Both the position numbers and the translations under genes were made by a program. From assembly GCA_016783565.1 (NCBI GenBank), contig JADHWI010000010.1:1-57838 (forward strand): a stretch of DNA of 57,838 nucleotides. Direction: 5' to 3'. Source of the stretch: Kiritimatiellia bacterium. GTDB taxonomy: Bacteria; Verrucomicrobiota; Kiritimatiellia; UBA8416; JADHWI01. This document shows, piece after piece, positions 27,818 to 35,959 of the stretch. A model generated the notes under the pieces. That model worked only from the letters and a program-made list of their open reading frames with translations. It made no database searches and was not told where the DNA came from. How positions within the stretch are numbered: position 1 is the stretch's first letter; each line of letters begins with the position of its first letter.

Positions 27818-28264
27818 ATGAAAAAATCGTTTGTTATGATGTTGGCTGCTGTTGGATTGTTATTCGAAGTTGCCGCCATTTGCAGTGCACAAGAGTCTGA
27901 TAATGCAGGGAAGTCGTTTACTGTTTATCCCATAGGTGAAGTCGTAAAGGAGGGTGGCAAGACAACCATTGTCCTGGAGAAGAAGTATCAACCCGGTTTA
28001 CTGAAGCTGGATGATTTCACGCATGTTACCGTGGTATATTGGTTTGATCGTAATGATACGCCGGAAAAACGATCGATTCTTCAAGTGCATCCCCAGGGAA
28101 ATAAAAAGAATCCCATTCGAGGTGTCTTTGCTACGCATTCTCCGGTTCGCCCTAACTTGATTGCCATCTCCAGGTGCAGAATTATTTCGATAAAAGACAA
28201 TGTTATCGAGATCGATGGTATCGATGCCTTTGATGGCTCACCGGTTCTGGATCTCAAGAATTAG
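27818..28264 (+). CDS. Exported TrmO-like (UPF0066/TsaA) protein
   Basis: A 148-residue protein with an N-terminal signal peptide (MKKSFVMMLAAVGLLFE...CSAQE). It is followed by the UPF0066/TrmO fold: YPIGEV near residue 36, GVFATHSPVRPNLIAIS near 104, and DGSPVLDLK at the end. TrmO methylates N6 of t6A37 in tRNA in the cytoplasm, so an exported member cannot do that job. The core motif of the SAM site (HSPxRPNxI) is kept. RBS gggagg precedes it by 5-9 nt. A periplasmic role in metal or small-molecule binding is possible but unproven. Confidence 0.9.
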   Translation: MKKSFVMMLAAVGLLFEVAAICSAQESDNAGKSFTVYPIGEVVKEGGKTTIVLEKKYQPGLLKLDDFTHVTVVYWFDRNDTPEKRSILQVHPQGNKKNPIRGVFATHSPVRPNLIAISRCRIISIKDNVIEIDGIDAFDGSPVLDLKN

Positions 28265-28266
28265 CG

Positions 28267-28288
28267 CGCATTGTTCATGAACAATGCG
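28267..28288. terminator. Perfect palindrome between convergent genes
   Basis: Perfect 22-bp palindrome centred on ttcatgaa, flanked by pairing g/c bases. It sits exactly between the convergent stops of the TrmO-like gene and the cytochrome c peroxidase gene. No T tract is present on either side, so it is a bidirectional hairpin terminator candidate only. Confidence 0.45.
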
Positions 28289-28290
28289 TG

Positions 28291-29682
28291 CTAGATCTGT
28301 TCGCCATTCAGCAAGCCGCTGTTTTTCATGAGCATGGCGACGATCTTGTCTATGTCCTCTTTGGAAAGTGGCTTTCTGTTCAGTTTTGGGACGAAGTGGT
28401 CGTTCATGATGGGAACGATTTCTTTCAGGTCGGTGATGTTGCCATCGTGCAGATAGGGACCTGTTACGGCAATATTGCGCAACAATGGCACCTTCAGCTT
28501 GTAGCGGTCGGCTTCATTCTTTGTGGCGTTTACACGACCGAACTCAGCTTCGCCGGGTTTGATCCCACGGAACGCGTAGTAGGCTTTTGGGTCGATCGGC
28601 TTTTCAAAGGACTGACCGCCCATAGCTTTGCCGGCATGGCACGTTGCGCAGCTATGCTCGGTGAACAGGGCGAAGCCCATTTGTTCCGCCTCGGTGAGTG
28701 CATCCTTGTCACCTTTCAGGTGCTTGTCGAGGGCACTGTTTGGGGTGATCAGCGTTCTTTCAAACTCGGCGATGGCGTCCGTGATGTTTTTGTCGTTCCA
28801 CTGATTTGTGCTGAAGACCTTTTCGTAGAGCGCGGTCAGTTCGGTGTCGGTTGACAGTTTGCCGATCACTTGCTCCCAGGTGGTATCCATCTCAATGGGA
28901 TTGAGTGGTGGACCGCCGGCCTGATCTGCAAGATCCTTGGCGCGACCGTCCCAGAATTGCAGCACATTGAACATGGCATTCAGGGAGGTGGGCGCATTGA
29001 TGCCGCCGAGCTGGTCACGGACTCCTGTGGAAAACTGCGCTTGATCGGTGCCGCCTTTTTTCAGGTCATGGCAACTGGCGCAGGAGATTGTATCGTCCTT
29101 CGAAAGGCGAACGTCATGGTAGAGTAGATTCCCCAGCTTTACCTTCTGTTCGTCCACGCCACCGGGCCATGCGTCCGGCAGGGGCTGCACTGGGTGATTG
29201 GCGAACTCTGCAGATGCCAGGCCGGTACTGTATTTCTGCGCACGGACTTCGTGAATCCATGTCAGAATGGCTTGCTTCTCGCTGTTTGTCGGTTTGCTGT
29301 TCCAGTGCAGTGCAATAAACGGGATGATCGGCATGGTGTCCAGTTTGATGGACTGTTCCAGCTTTGCGAGTAGCACCTCGTCTGCACCTTTGTTTTCGAG
29401 CAGTTGTTGAAGATCGGCAATTTGGGTGCCTTCCTCAACATGTTTGCCGATCGCTGCGCTTGCGCCCGGAAGCTTGGCATAAAAGGGACGTCCCGGGTCT
29501 TTGCTGTGACACATCTGGCACTTCGCGCCAATGATAGCCTTGGCTTGCTTCATCGCCGGCGTGTCGGTGGTGAGGCTTGCATAACTGTCAGAGGTGGGGA
29601 CTTCGACTACGAGATTAATTAAGCCGAAAGCCACGAATCCACAAATGAGTAGTGCGATGAGGATAAGGATTTTCTTTTTCAC
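28291..29682 (-). CDS. Triheme cytochrome c peroxidase
   Basis: A 463-residue exported protein with a signal/anchor helix at residues ~5-25. The first heme (C55QMCH59) sits in an N-terminal heme-binding domain of the YhjA/haem_bd type. The two canonical CCP hemes follow at C201ASCH205 and C345ATCH349. The extra N-terminal heme is typical of membrane-anchored peroxidases that take electrons from quinol instead of a soluble cytochrome. It reduces H2O2 in the periplasm. It converges on the TrmO-like gene with a palindrome between. Confidence 0.92.
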   Translation of the reverse strand: MKKKILILIALLICGFVAFGLINLVVEVPTSDSYASLTTDTPAMKQAKAIIGAKCQMCHSKDPGRPFYAKLPGASAAIGKHVEEGTQIADLQQLLENKGADEVLLAKLEQSIKLDTMPIIPFIALHWNSKPTNSEKQAILTWIHEVRAQKYSTGLASAEFANHPVQPLPDAWPGGVDEQKVKLGNLLYHDVRLSKDDTISCASCHDLKKGGTDQAQFSTGVRDQLGGINAPTSLNAMFNVLQFWDGRAKDLADQAGGPPLNPIEMDTTWEQVIGKLSTDTELTALYEKVFSTNQWNDKNITDAIAEFERTLITPNSALDKHLKGDKDALTEAEQMGFALFTEHSCATCHAGKAMGGQSFEKPIDPKAYYAFRGIKPGEAEFGRVNATKNEADRYKLKVPLLRNIAVTGPYLHDGNITDLKEIVPIMNDHFVPKLNRKPLSKEDIDKIVAMLMKNSGLLNGEQI

Positions 29683-29882
29683 AACACGCCTTTCCGTTAA
29701 TCAGGATTTGACATTGCAGGTTAGAAAGATGCATAGAAGTTAGAGTTTCTTGAGATAGATTGCAAGAGGGACTGTGCGTAAACAGGTTGGCGTGACTAGT
29801 CTTTGTTTCAGAAAAGCTCATTTGATGGAAATATTCAGGGTTGGGCTTATTAGAATGGCGTGATTAGAAAAGGAATTGCAGC

Positions 29883-30386
29883 ATGAAGAAAATGTCTAGG
29901 GGGGCCTTTCTTTTGGGTAGTGTGTCAGCTGCAACGCTGGCAGCAACGTCTGGATGTATGTGCACAAAGACGGGGCGCGCTACGGTAACCGGAGTGGGTT
30001 GCACCCCGGCCATTGATCCCAAAGCTTATAAGGTCGTGAAGGGCAAATGTGTGCGCGTATATCTTGCTGAAGTGTCCCAGCTTGCAGATGTGGGCGGCTC
30101 GGTGAAGATTATAGATCCGGATATTGGTGATTCATTGATTGTGGTTCGGGAAGCGGCTGATCGTTTTGTGGCAGCATCTATCAAGTGTACCCATCGGGGT
30201 GTGGAAGTGGAATATCAGCCGGAGGAGCGTTGCTTTAAGTGCGCCAGTCTAGGCGGCAGTCGATTCAGGACATCCGGTGAAAGGGTGGGTGGGTTTGCCA
30301 AGAAGCCCTTGGCTGTCTATCCTGTATCTATCGATAACAACGTGCTGGTCATCGGTTTGACCGGCGAACAAGAAATGGGAGAGTAG
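29883..30386 (+). CDS. Rieske-like exported protein with altered cluster motif
   Basis: A 167-residue lipoprotein-type product (SAATLAATSGCMC) with a Rieske fold. Box 1 is C102-T-H104-R-G. Box 2 reads CFKC120-A-S-L123-GGSRF where the canonical motif is C-P-C-H-G-S-x-F. Thus the second His ligand is Leu and the disulfide Cys is Ser. The cluster may be absent, or ligated differently by C117/C120. The ribosome site is weak (aggaattgcag). It precedes the Lys-rich protein by 5 nt, probably in one operon. Confidence 0.8.
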   Translation: MKKMSRGAFLLGSVSAATLAATSGCMCTKTGRATVTGVGCTPAIDPKAYKVVKGKCVRVYLAEVSQLADVGGSVKIIDPDIGDSLIVVREAADRFVAASIKCTHRGVEVEYQPEERCFKCASLGGSRFRTSGERVGGFAKKPLAVYPVSIDNNVLVIGLTGEQEMGE

Positions 30387-30391
30387 GTAGT

Positions 30392-30799
30392 ATGAAGGCA
30401 AGAATGATCGTGGTACTGAGCGTCCTGGTGATGATGGGGTTTGTGGGTACAGGTCTTGCGCATTGCGGAAGCTGTGCTGCGGATGCACCCAAGAAGGAAA
30501 TAAAACAGGACGCGAAGAAAAAAGCCAATAAGGATACGGCCAAGAAAGCCAAGAAGACCAAGAAGGTCAAGAAGGATAAGAAGGAAAAAAATGCAGCAGC
30601 TAGTTGCAAGGCATGTCCGTGTCCCATTGGCAACGTTCTGGCTACGCTGGATCTGGAGAAGAAGCAGCAGGTCAAGATCGACAAGGCACGTCAGAGGCTC
30701 ATGACGACAATTCAGAAGACCTTGACCCCTGAGCAGATGAAACAATTCAAGAAAGCCTGTAGTAAGATGAAGGCTGCCCCGGCCGGCTGCGGTCAGTAG
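30392..30799 (+). CDS. Exported Lys-rich, Cys-containing protein
   Basis: The 135-residue protein has a signal peptide (to ~GLAHC), a CGSC motif, then a Lys/Ala-rich stretch (residues ~34-70) dominated by KK and KKA repeats. A helical C-terminal part follows with CKACPCPIGNVL, LTPEQMKQFKKACSK and CGQ at the end. The LTPEQ helix resembles the CpxP/Spy LTxxQ motif, but the family is not secure. It follows the Rieske-like gene by 5 nt, so both may act together in the periplasm. Confidence 0.65.
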   Translation: MKARMIVVLSVLVMMGFVGTGLAHCGSCAADAPKKEIKQDAKKKANKDTAKKAKKTKKVKKDKKEKNAAASCKACPCPIGNVLATLDLEKKQQVKIDKARQRLMTTIQKTLTPEQMKQFKKACSKMKAAPAGCGQ

Positions 30800-30823
30800 G
30801 CAGGATTGTAATCGTATTGTTTT

Positions 30824-30858
30824 ATGGGCGCGGCTGTCGGATTCGATGCCGCGCCCAT
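30824..30858 (+). terminator. GC-rich hairpin after Rieske/Lys-rich pair
   Basis: A perfect 11-bp stem (atgggcgcggc / gccgcgcccat) with a 13-nt loop starts 24 nt after the stop at 30799. No T tract follows, so it probably relies on Rho or serves as an mRNA end stabiliser. Confidence 0.55.
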
Positions 30859-30907
30859 ATTGCAACATGGCAGCGCGAGTTAAACTGTGGGTTTCCAAGA
30901 AGGAAAT

Positions 30908-31789
30908 ATGAGCATGTCTCGCACCCAATATCGACAGGACGAGCCTTTGCCGTTGTCAGAACCGATACGGCGTCTTTGCTGGATCACTGATAGCCATCTG
31001 GACTTTCTTGAGGCTGACGAGAAGATGCGTTTTCTTCAGCTTATCCGAGAGCAGGAGGCTGATGCAGTACTTTTGACAGGGGATATCAGTGTCGCTCCGG
31101 ATCTTGATGCCGATTTGGAGTTGTTGGCTGAATCGTTGGATGGTCCGGTTCTGTTGGTGCTCGGAAATCACGATTACTATGGGGGTAACATTGCAGGTGT
31201 CAGGGAGAAAGTAAGCGCGACTGTCGCGCGCCTTGAAAACCTGTACTGGCTTCCAGAGAGTGGAATCGTTCCGCTGAACAATGAGGTCTGCGTGGTCGGT
31301 CATGGCGGGTGGTCCGACGGCGGATATGGAGATTTCATGAACTCGCATGTCGATCTTTCCGATTTTTATAAGATTGGGGATTTCATGGGGTTGAGTGCAG
31401 CAGATCGACTGCAAAAGATGCAGGAATTGGCGGATGGTGCCGCTGCACATTTTCGGACGTGGGTGCCACACGCTCTTGAGCGGTTCGCGAGGGTGATTGT
31501 GGCTACGCATGTTCCCCCCTGGCCCGATGTGTGCGTGGGGCCATCAGGTGAGGGTTCTGATCAGGATTGGCTGCCGCATTTTTGCAGTCGTCGGATTGGT
31601 GAGGCGCTGTTGGAAACAATGGTGGATCGCAATGATCACCATATGTTGGTCTTGTGTGGGCATTCGCACACGCATGCGCGTGTGAGCATTACAGATAACG
31701 TCACAGCATGGGCAGGTCAGGCAAAGTGCGGTAAGCCGCAAATTCAAGCGATTCTGGATATAGACCAGCCCTTTGCAAAACTCACGTAG
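30908..31789 (+). CDS. Metallophosphoesterase
   Basis: A ~293-residue cytoplasmic calcineurin-like phosphoesterase. Metal-site motifs run in order: ITDSHLD (D-x-H, residues ~25-31), GDISV, VLGNHDYYGG (GNHD), ATHVPPWPD and LCGHSHTHARVS (GHSHxH) near residue 250. Such enzymes cleave phosphate mono- or diesters. I chose ATG 30908 after gaaggaa. It is a separate transcript from the preceding pair, which ends in a hairpin; the substrate is unknown. Confidence 0.9.
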   Translation: MSMSRTQYRQDEPLPLSEPIRRLCWITDSHLDFLEADEKMRFLQLIREQEADAVLLTGDISVAPDLDADLELLAESLDGPVLLVLGNHDYYGGNIAGVREKVSATVARLENLYWLPESGIVPLNNEVCVVGHGGWSDGGYGDFMNSHVDLSDFYKIGDFMGLSAADRLQKMQELADGAAAHFRTWVPHALERFARVIVATHVPPWPDVCVGPSGEGSDQDWLPHFCSRRIGEALLETMVDRNDHHMLVLCGHSHTHARVSITDNVTAWAGQAKCGKPQIQAILDIDQPFAKLT

Positions 31790-31840
31790 TCGCGTTTTGT
31801 CAGTGGGAAAGGCTTTACTCCAGACGTTTGGGTTTATTAG

Positions 31841-32140
31841 ATGGGTGGCATGCCGAACATTGAGACAGTTCAGAAGCCGGATCAGAAGAATGGGCGTGAT
31901 GGGGCCGTAGATGGTCTGGCGCAGGTGGTGCTGTTTAATGATGATCACAATGAGGCCGGCTATGTGGTGAGCTGTCTGATGCGCACCTTCGGGCACTCGG
32001 GGCCGCTGGCGGAAAAGATTATGCGGGAAGCCCACACGCGTGGTCGCGCAATTGCCGAAGTAGAGGGCATTGAAGAGGCCAGGCAGCATTGTGCATCACT
32101 TCAGGATGCCGGCCTGCGGGCCAGCGTGGAATCAGTCTGA
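31841..32140 (+). CDS. clpS: ClpS, ATP-dependent protease adaptor
   Basis: A 99-residue protein with the ClpS fold: VVLFNDDHNEAGYVV (substrate-pocket region), LMRTFGHSG, and AEKIMREAHTRGRAIAEV. ClpS presents N-degron proteins with Phe, Leu, Trp or Tyr N-termini to ClpAP. Start is ATG 31841 or the one four codons later. It lies 34 nt before the aat start, giving a compact N-degron pair. Confidence 0.93.
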   Translation: MGGMPNIETVQKPDQKNGRDGAVDGLAQVVLFNDDHNEAGYVVSCLMRTFGHSGPLAEKIMREAHTRGRAIAEVEGIEEARQHCASLQDAGLRASVESV

Positions 32141-32174
32141 TGCGTCTCATTTTATGTGCCTTGCAGGAGCTTGG

Positions 32175-32846
32175 ATGATGCCCGTTTATATGTTGAGTGA
32201 TACTCCGGTTTTTCCGCCTCCCGAACAGGCGGAGCCATCAGGTCTGCTTGCTGTCGGCGGAGACCTGTCGTTGGAACGATTGCATGCCGCTTATACCCAG
32301 GGAATCTTCCCATGGTACTCTGAGGATGATCCGATTCTCTGGTTCTCCCCCGACCCGAGAATGATCCTTTGGCCGGATAAGCTGCATGTGCCAACCAGTC
32401 TGGTACGCGTGTTGGCGTCGAAGCGCTTTCACGTCACTTTTGATAAGGATTTCGCCGGCGTGATTCGCGCATGCCAGGAAGCGAACCGCCCCGGACAGGA
32501 TGGCACATGGATTACGGATGAAATGCGGGAGGCTTATACTTGTCTTCATGAGTGCGGGCATGCTCACTCTGTAGAGGTATGGCAGGAAGATAAGCTGGTT
32601 GGCGGGTTGTATGGCGTCAGAACGGGACGTTGCTATTCCGGGGAGAGTATGTTTACCCGCGTGCCTGACGCCAGCAAGGTTGGGTTCGTTCATCTTGTCC
32701 GCAAATTGCAGGACGAGGGCGTTGTTCTGATCGATTGCCAGGTCCATACTGATCACCTCGCTCGGTTCGGTGCTGAGCTGATTCCACGAGATGAATTCCT
32801 CGCCATATGGTGCGAGGGGTGCCAAGCTGTATCATCCTGTGTATGA
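32175..32846 (+). CDS. aat: Leucyl/phenylalanyl-tRNA--protein transferase
   Basis: A ~223-residue Aat enzyme, starting at the ATG pair at 32175/32178 after caggag. Conserved segments are FPPPEQAEPSGLLAVGGDLS, cited by its core LLAVGGDLS, then GIFPWYSEDDPILWFSPDPRM, GTWITDEMREAY, VGGLYGV and FGAELIPRDEF. Aat adds Leu/Phe to N-terminal Arg or Lys to create N-degrons recognised by ClpS. Length and motifs are normal. With clpS immediately upstream, substrate tagging and delivery are encoded together. Confidence 0.96.
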   Translation: MMPVYMLSDTPVFPPPEQAEPSGLLAVGGDLSLERLHAAYTQGIFPWYSEDDPILWFSPDPRMILWPDKLHVPTSLVRVLASKRFHVTFDKDFAGVIRACQEANRPGQDGTWITDEMREAYTCLHECGHAHSVEVWQEDKLVGGLYGVRTGRCYSGESMFTRVPDASKVGFVHLVRKLQDEGVVLIDCQVHTDHLARFGAELIPRDEFLAIWCEGCQAVSSCV

Positions 32847-32899
32847 AGTCAACTGCTTGAGAGTGGCGGGTTCGGGTGTGGGTCGATTTGGTTGAAAGT

Positions 32900-35668
32900 A
32901 TGATGAGGCGTGGATATCGTAATGGGGGTGGTCGGTCGTGGTTGCAACGGTGGTTGCTGGCCACGCTCGCCTTGGTGGCTCTCGTCGCCTCGGTACGTGC
33001 GGGATGGATAGAAGACCGCGACGGCAAGACCATCATCCACGTCAAGGCCTGGTCTCTTCCTGATCCCACTCGCACCGATACCGCGACCAAGGCAGGCACT
33101 GCAGTGGTGGACGCATTTGTGCGCGATTTTCCGGCAATCTTTGCGGAGCGTTATCGAGATCGCTACAAGGCCGATCCTGCTCGCTACGGCGATCACAACT
33201 GGGACGATGTTGCGATTGAGCTGCACCGTTTCTCGGGTATCTCGATTGAAGGCATGAGCATGGATTCAGGTCCGCTCATGGCCATTGCCGGTGGCGTCGC
33301 ACCGGACATTCTGTATGTCAATTTCCGTCAGTCCGACACTTACATCCAGGAGGGCTTTCTCTATCCGCTCGATAAGCCCGAGGACGGCTATGTGACGGGC
33401 ATGAGCGAGGATGAGCGGGCGTTCTGGATTCACCCTAAAGTTGAACCGGTGATTCGGCGCGCGGGTCCGGGAGGCAACACGCAGGTCTGGGCTGTGCCGC
33501 AGGGTGGTGTGCTCGGCAAGGTGATGCTGTATCGCAAGGATCTTCTGGATGCACATGACGTTCCTTATCCTGAGAATGACTGGACGTGGGACGATCTTTA
33601 CAATGCCTGTCGCAAAGTGACTGATCCCGGTTCGGGAACCTATGGTATTCGATTTGGTCGCGGTCGTGATGAAAGTGGATACTGGATTACCTACCTGTGG
33701 TCCGCAGGCGGCGAGGCGATGCAGTATGACGAAGCGTCCGGCGAGTGGTCGGCGGTGTTCGATACGCCTGCGGCGGCCAGGGCGCTTGATTTCTATACGC
33801 GGCTTTGCACGGAACCGTGGACGGATACAAATGGGAAGATCCGCTACGGTTATGCGATGAAAGATACCGCTTCGAACATGGATCAGAAGTGGGTGATGGG
33901 GCAGATTGCGTTTAGAATCTCATACATTGATGAAAAACTATTTGCAAAAATAAACCCTGACATCACCGGCATGGTCCCGGTGCCGATCGGGCCGGCCGGA
34001 CATCGCGGCGCGGAGCTTAATTCGCGCATGCAGGGCATTTTTGCCGGTGTTGAGGATCCTGTGATTCGCGATGCTGCCTGGGAGTATCTGCGGTTTGGCG
34101 GATCTCGAGAGGCGTCTGCAATCAGTACGCGGGTCATGGTGGAAGGCGGACTTGGGCGGTTTGTGAACCCGCGTTATCTGCGCTTGTTTGGATACGATGA
34201 CATTGTGCGCCTGGCTCCCCGGAAATGGGAGGAATGTTTTCACATCGCTATTGATACCGGCAAGCCCGAGCCATATGGGAAGAATTGCCAACTGGTCTAC
34301 AATATGATGACCGTGCCGATTCGCAAGGCGGAGGATTTGGCGCTGAAAGGCAAACTTCCTGAAGACGAGTCCGAGCGTCTTGCTGTCTTGCAGGGGTTGC
34401 TGCACGACGCAGTACTTGAGACCGAAGAGAAGATGATGGGTCGAGTTCCGCCCGAGGAGCGTTTAAAGCGTCGCGTTGCAGCCGTGGTGTTGCTGATTGC
34501 CATTGCGATCTGTTTCTCTTTGGTATTCCGAAAGGTGATAGAGGCATTCCAACCGCCGGCGACGGTTGCCACGGTGCAGCAGGTAAAGTGGGGATTCTGG
34601 AAATACCGCTGGGGGTATTTTCTTCTCGTCCCTGCAGTACTTTCGATCCTGGTCTGGCAATACGTTCCTCTCGGGTTGGGATCGAAGATGGCCTTTCAGG
34701 ACTACCGGATCATGGGAGGGCATGCCTGGGTCGGTGTGGACAATTTTGGTGATGCGTTGTGGGACAGGGAATGGTGGTCTGCGGTCTGGAATTCGATTCG
34801 GTACAGTGTTCTGGTTGTCGGTCTGACGTTCCTGCCGCCGGTAATCCTCGCCGTGCTGCTCGACGAAATTCCGAAAGGCAAGATTCTCTTTCGCACGTTG
34901 TTTTATCTGCCGGCTGTGATCACCGGCCTCGTGGTCATCTATCTATGGAAGTCCTTTTATGAAAAGACGGAGTTCGGTGTCCTTAATGCGCTTGTGTTGA
35001 AGATTCCTGCCATCGGATACATCTTCATCGGACTTCTGTTCTTCTTCATTCTTTTCGCGTTTGCCAGACGGTTATTTGTGCATCGCGTTTATTGGGTCGC
35101 GGTGCTGTGTTTTATTGTGGGAAGCATCATGTTCGCCTTCATGTTTCGTTTCGCGTGGCCGATTCTCACGCAGGAAGGGCTTCCGTGGTGGCAGGCGTTA
35201 TTCGTGAAGACGCAGCAACCCTATCGCTGGTTGGAGGATCCGCAGACGGCAATGCTATGTTGCGTGATGCCGATGGTTTGGGCGGGGATGGGGCCGGGAT
35301 GCCTGATTTACCTTGCGGCCCTGAAAGGGGTCTCTCCTGATTTCTACGAAGCGGCTGATATTGATGGCGCCACCTTTGTCGACAAGATCCTCTTCGTGGT
35401 GGTCCCCATCCTCAAGCCACTGTTGATCATTCAGTTTGTCGGTGTGTTTATCAACTCCTGGAAGAGCTCGGCCTATATCCTGGCGATGACGGGGGGAGCC
35501 AGCGATACGACCGTGGCCGGGTTACATATCTTCTACAAGGCGTACCTGTTTCTAAAGTTTGGTCCCGCTACGGCCATGGCCTGGATTCTCGGCTTCATGC
35601 TGATCGGCTTTACCGTGCATCAATTGCGTATCCTCTCGCGCCTCGAATTTAGAACTACCGGAAAATGA
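32900..35668 (+). CDS. Solute-binding protein fused to MalF-type ABC permease
   Basis: A ~922-residue fused transporter subunit. Residues ~1-520 are a signal peptide and an extracellular sugar-binding domain (GVAPDILYVNFRQSD, WDDLYNACRKVTDPGSG, W-rich ligand pocket). A membrane segment at ~525-545 links it to a MalF-type permease (~560-922) with about six helices and the EAA loop DFYEAADIDGATFVDKI near 815-830. In canonical systems these are separate genes. The start ATG 32900/32903 lacks a strong ribosome site. The ATPase is not encoded nearby, so a shared MsiK-like ATPase elsewhere is implied. Confidence 0.85.
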   Translation: MMRRGYRNGGGRSWLQRWLLATLALVALVASVRAGWIEDRDGKTIIHVKAWSLPDPTRTDTATKAGTAVVDAFVRDFPAIFAERYRDRYKADPARYGDHNWDDVAIELHRFSGISIEGMSMDSGPLMAIAGGVAPDILYVNFRQSDTYIQEGFLYPLDKPEDGYVTGMSEDERAFWIHPKVEPVIRRAGPGGNTQVWAVPQGGVLGKVMLYRKDLLDAHDVPYPENDWTWDDLYNACRKVTDPGSGTYGIRFGRGRDESGYWITYLWSAGGEAMQYDEASGEWSAVFDTPAAARALDFYTRLCTEPWTDTNGKIRYGYAMKDTASNMDQKWVMGQIAFRISYIDEKLFAKINPDITGMVPVPIGPAGHRGAELNSRMQGIFAGVEDPVIRDAAWEYLRFGGSREASAISTRVMVEGGLGRFVNPRYLRLFGYDDIVRLAPRKWEECFHIAIDTGKPEPYGKNCQLVYNMMTVPIRKAEDLALKGKLPEDESERLAVLQGLLHDAVLETEEKMMGRVPPEERLKRRVAAVVLLIAIAICFSLVFRKVIEAFQPPATVATVQQVKWGFWKYRWGYFLLVPAVLSILVWQYVPLGLGSKMAFQDYRIMGGHAWVGVDNFGDALWDREWWSAVWNSIRYSVLVVGLTFLPPVILAVLLDEIPKGKILFRTLFYLPAVITGLVVIYLWKSFYEKTEFGVLNALVLKIPAIGYIFIGLLFFFILFAFARRLFVHRVYWVAVLCFIVGSIMFAFMFRFAWPILTQEGLPWWQALFVKTQQPYRWLEDPQTAMLCCVMPMVWAGMGPGCLIYLAALKGVSPDFYEAADIDGATFVDKILFVVVPILKPLLIIQFVGVFINSWKSSAYILAMTGGASDTTVAGLHIFYKAYLFLKFGPATAMAWILGFMLIGFTVHQLRILSRLEFRTTGK

Positions 35669-35723
35669 AGAAATGAAGATTGATGATTTTAGATTGATGA
35701 ATGTTAAGTGTGACTGCGTATTT

Positions 35724-35897
35724 TTAGCGGGTGCGCCCTTTGCATGCAGTCTTGCGCGAGGTAGTCATTATGGCAACCAGTTCGTTGGCCTCCTCAAGCA
35801 GAGGTTTAACGAGTCGTTCTTCAAGGATTTCATCTACGACCTTCAAAACGCGCTTTGCAAAGTTTTTCGTTCTTTGTTTCAGGTCAGTGCTGTTCAT
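35724..35897 (-). pseudogene. Collapsed four-helix-bundle (23S-IVP-like) gene remnant
   Basis: A 57-codon minus-strand frame begins MNSTDLKQRTKNFAKRV (helix 1 of four-helix-bundle proteins) and then jumps directly to EERLVKPLLEEANELVAI-type sequence (helix 4), ending at a stop. About 60 residues that normally hold helices 2 and 3 are absent, so this looks like an internal in-frame deletion. Normal members have ~115-130 residues. It sits between the two permease genes on the opposite strand, next to catcact repeats. Whether the short frame is expressed is unknown. Confidence 0.65.
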
Positions 35898-35926
35898 GAA
35901 GGTGTTCTTTTTCCATTTTTGTTAAT

Positions 35927-35952
35927 CATCACTCATCACTCATCACTCATCA
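35927..35952. repeat. catcact tandem repeat
   Basis: Three copies of the 7-mer catcact plus a partial catca lie just before the MalG-type gene. The 7-bp unit and its place beside a decayed four-helix-bundle gene suggest slippage-prone noncoding sequence rather than a binding site. Confidence 0.75.
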
Positions 35953-35959
35953 ATTTGCA

